Shown in pieces: positions 13,312-14,323 of a stretch of 14,323 bases of DNA. The stretch is from JALNYB01 sp023230065 (lineage in GTDB: Archaea; Thermoplasmatota; Thermoplasmata; Methanomassiliicoccales; Methanomethylophilaceae): assembly GCA_034006405.1 (NCBI GenBank), contig JAVESW010000026.1:1-14323 (forward strand), written 5' to 3'. The notes under the pieces are model-generated. The model worked only from the letters and a program-made list of their open reading frames with translations, was not told the origin of the DNA and did not search any database. Numbering within the stretch: the stretch's first letter is position 1; each line of letters opens with the position of its first letter. The translations under genes and the position numbers were made by a program.

Positions 13312-13536
13312 ATGTCTTTTGACAAAGAAAGGAGTAGAAACACATGGGTTATGCTATCTGGTGTAACTTTGGTATGTTTAGGTCTCGTTCTGGCAATGAC
13401 TGTGAACAAGATAGGCGGAATTATAATTTTAATAATCGGCATATCTATACTAATGGTCGCATGGGCGATTTTGAACATGTTTTATCAGTTAGACATGAAA
13501 GAAATGCTGGATAATTCCAAAAGATCAAAAAAGTGA
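13312..13536 (+). CDS. Small two-helix membrane protein of unknown function
   Basis: The 74-residue protein has a basic N-terminus (MSFDKERSRN), two hydrophobic stretches (about 12-30, WVMLSGVTLVCLGLVLAMTV, and 34-57, IGGIIILIIGISILMVAWAI) with a short NK turn between them, and a basic tail (NSKRSKK). Both ends should be cytosolic, giving a helical hairpin in the membrane. GGTGGT precedes ATG 13312 by about 8 bases, and the gene follows the second split-barrel gene after 18 bases, so they probably form an operon. I do not recognise a family. Its last codons are part of a large hairpin. Confidence 0.65.
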   Translation: MSFDKERSRNTWVMLSGVTLVCLGLVLAMTVNKIGGIIILIIGISILMVAWAILNMFYQLDMKEMLDNSKRSKK

Positions 13537-13573
13537 TCTCTTGGAATCAAGTTAAAAAGTTTTGAATTAACTT
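13514..13573. terminator. Double hairpin between convergent genes
   Basis: Stem 1: ATTCCAA-a-AGATC (13514-13526) pairs with GATCT-c-TTGGAAT (13535-13547), 12 bp with one mismatch and a loop that contains the stop codon of the 13312 gene. Stem 2: AAGTTAA (13549-13555) pairs with TTAACTT (13567-13573). The site lies between convergent genes and probably ends both transcripts, although long T-runs are lacking. Confidence 0.5.
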
Positions 13574-13601
13574 TATTCGATTGTAAACTCAAGCAACAGA
13601 T

Positions 13602-13799
13602 TTAAAATCTGCGCCTGCTGTCGCCACGGTCTTCTGGCTGATGTTTCTTGAAACAATCTCTGCAGTACACTGGGCGTCCCTGTGTGGGTTTAAAAGGTAC
13701 TTCGCATTCGTTTCCGCAATCTGAACAGGTAGCTTTGAAAAACTCCCTAGGCTGATCCCTGTCCCTGTAATTCCTGTTTCCTCCGTTTCCGTAGGCCAT
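13602..13799 (-). CDS. CxxC-x17-CxxC zinc-ribbon protein
   Basis: The 65-residue protein has CSDC (25-28) and CRDC (46-49) with exactly 17 residues between the pairs, the spacing that defines the CxxC-x17-CxxC family, a zinc-ribbon group seen in archaea and some bacteria. The flanks are polar and arginine-rich: an N-terminal GNGGNRNYRDRDQPR and a C-terminal RGDSRRRF. Together these suggest a small nucleic-acid-binding protein, though no function has been established to my knowledge. A fifth cysteine (C32) lies between the pairs. ATG 13799 follows GAGGA at about 7 bases. The leader is long (about 90 bases from the predicted start) and carries a small hairpin. Confidence 0.8.
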   Translation of the reverse strand: MAYGNGGNRNYRDRDQPREFFKATCSDCGNECEVPFKPTQGRPVYCRDCFKKHQPEDRGDSRRRF

Positions 13800-13819
13800 T
13801 TTTAATTCCTCTTATTTAG

Positions 13820-13833
13820 TTGGGTATTCCCAA
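13820..13833 (-). promoter_or_regulatory. Leader hairpin upstream of the zinc-ribbon gene
   Basis: TTGGG-TATT-CCCAA is a perfect 5-bp stem with a 4-base loop, 9 bases upstream of the GAGGA ribosome-binding site (13807-13811). It could influence translation; nothing more can be supported. Confidence 0.35.
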
Positions 13834-13904
13834 TACACTACCTTTATCTTTCTTACGACGGATTAGGAGCAATATCTTCGAATGCCTATCATGTAATAGA
13901 CGTC

Positions 13905-13922
13905 AACCTATTTAAAAAGGTT
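13905..13922 (-). promoter_or_regulatory. TATA box inside a palindrome, zinc-ribbon gene promoter
   Basis: AACCT-ATTTAAAA-AGGTT places a TATA core between two perfect 5-bp arms. A TATA box here predicts a start near 13887. A repressor binding the dyad would block TBP directly. The remaining gap to the PC4 gene (13923-14027) is AT-rich, and I see no gene in it. Confidence 0.5.
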
Positions 13923-14008
13923 TTGGTACAGAGTGTAATGTGGTTAGAATATATGCAACTTAATTCATTCATATTAGATATAAAATGAGATTATTGGAAG
14001 GAATTTAG

Positions 14009-14025
14009 TGTGAGTCGTGCTCACA
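14009..14025 (-). terminator. Small hairpin after the PC4-like gene
   Basis: TGTGAG-TCGTG-CTCACA is a perfect 6-bp stem beginning 2 bases beyond the stop. The minus strand after it is AT-rich but lacks a T-run, so termination activity is uncertain. Confidence 0.4.
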
Positions 14026-14027
14026 AT

Positions 14028-14252
14028 TCAGATATCTCTGCCTTCAAGAGCTTTTTTAAGAACATGTGTCTCTTCATCAGAAAGAGTGATACCTTTTCCC
14101 ATTTTGGTTCCGTCAGGTGACCATTCCCTGATATCGTATTTGGCTTCCCTGTCATTCCAGCTGATGAGGTTTAATTCTTTTGTCCATCCTTTTGATGATT
14201 CAGAAAGGACTGCGATCCTTTCCACAACTTCGTATTTGAATTCTACTGCCAT
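14028..14252 (-). CDS. PC4/YdbC-type single-stranded nucleic-acid-binding protein
   Basis: The 74-residue protein matches the PC4 (transcriptional coactivator p15) superfamily in its YdbC form: FKYEVVERIAVLSES, then KGWTKELNLISWNDREAKYDIREW, then SPDGTKMGKGITLSDEE and a C-terminal helix EETHVLKKAL. Members form dimers that bind single-stranded DNA or RNA through a curved beta-sheet; the archaeal role is probably in transcription or repair. ATG 14252 is chosen because GGAG lies 8 bases upstream and the family N-terminus fits. The longer frame back to 14321 crosses the TATA region and adds residues not typical of the family. A TATA-like stretch (14281-14294) predicts a leader of about 12 bases. 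Confidence 0.85.
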   Translation of the reverse strand: MAVEFKYEVVERIAVLSESSKGWTKELNLISWNDREAKYDIREWSPDGTKMGKGITLSDEETHVLKKALEGRDI

Positions 14253-14280
14253 TGCGCGCGCTCCAAATAGGTCATATACA

Positions 14281-14294
14281 ATATTATATTTAAA
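14281..14294 (-). promoter_or_regulatory. TATA region of the PC4-like gene
   Basis: TTTAAATATAATAT on the minus strand lies 29-42 bases before ATG 14252. A start near 14264 would leave a short leader that includes GGAG (14261-14264). Confidence 0.5.
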
Positions 14295-14323
14295 AATAAA
14301 GAAAACCCTTTTGAAAACCAATA

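Noticed and set aside
13938..13988. A 16-codon ATG frame in the spacer upstream of the zinc-ribbon promoter
   Set aside because: No ribosome-binding site, no TATA box at a suitable distance, and a composition like the surrounding spacer.

Overview
The window looks like chromosomal DNA from a euryarchaeon, most plausibly a Thermoplasmata-type methanogen of the Methanomassiliicoccales. Archaeal traits seen directly are archaeal-type ValRS and GlyRS, AT-rich TATA boxes about 26 bases before gene starts (some giving leaderless mRNAs), GAGGTG/AGGTGA ribosome-binding sites, tandem 2[4Fe-4S] ferredoxins, and CBS/UspA proteins. None of the 18 genes ends in TAG (11 TAA, 7 TGA), which fits, but does not prove, a lineage that decodes TAG as pyrrolysine. 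The order-level assignment is inference; no methanogenesis gene or rRNA lies in the window.

Layout. 1-431 (+): 3' end of a DEAD-box RNA helicase with a DbpA-type RNA-binding domain, closed by a hairpin/T-tract terminator. 527-1306 (+): an isolated YqaJ/lambda-exonuclease-like PD-(D/E)XK nuclease, probably of viral descent. 1474-10052 (-): a block of co-oriented genes that reads, in transcription order, amidohydrolase, UspA, UspA, four-CBS protein, GlyRS, four-CBS protein with a ribosome-hibernation-like tail, and ValRS. 10207-10755 (+): two near-identical ferredoxin genes, each with its own promoter and terminator, a local tandem duplication. 11014-11949 (-): a thioredoxin-reductase-fold flavoprotein without the redox CxxC, best read as a ferredoxin/flavodoxin:NAD(P) reductase. 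12195-13536 (+): a 34-residue membrane peptide, two paralogous FMN split-barrel proteins and a two-helix membrane protein. 13602-14252 (-): a CxxC-x17-CxxC zinc-ribbon protein and a PC4/YdbC single-stranded-nucleic-acid-binding protein.

How the genes fit together. The central block joins translation (two tRNA synthetases) with energy and stress sensing (eight CBS motifs in two proteins, two UspA proteins with ATP-binding motifs). The CBS protein between glyS and valS ends in a domain shaped like the bacterial HPF/RaiA ribosome hibernation factor, so it may couple adenylate charge to ribosome idling. The ferredoxin pair and the CxxC-less reductase form a small electron-transfer set. No intergenic gap exceeds 300 bases. 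No tRNA, rRNA, CRISPR array or insertion sequence was recognised.
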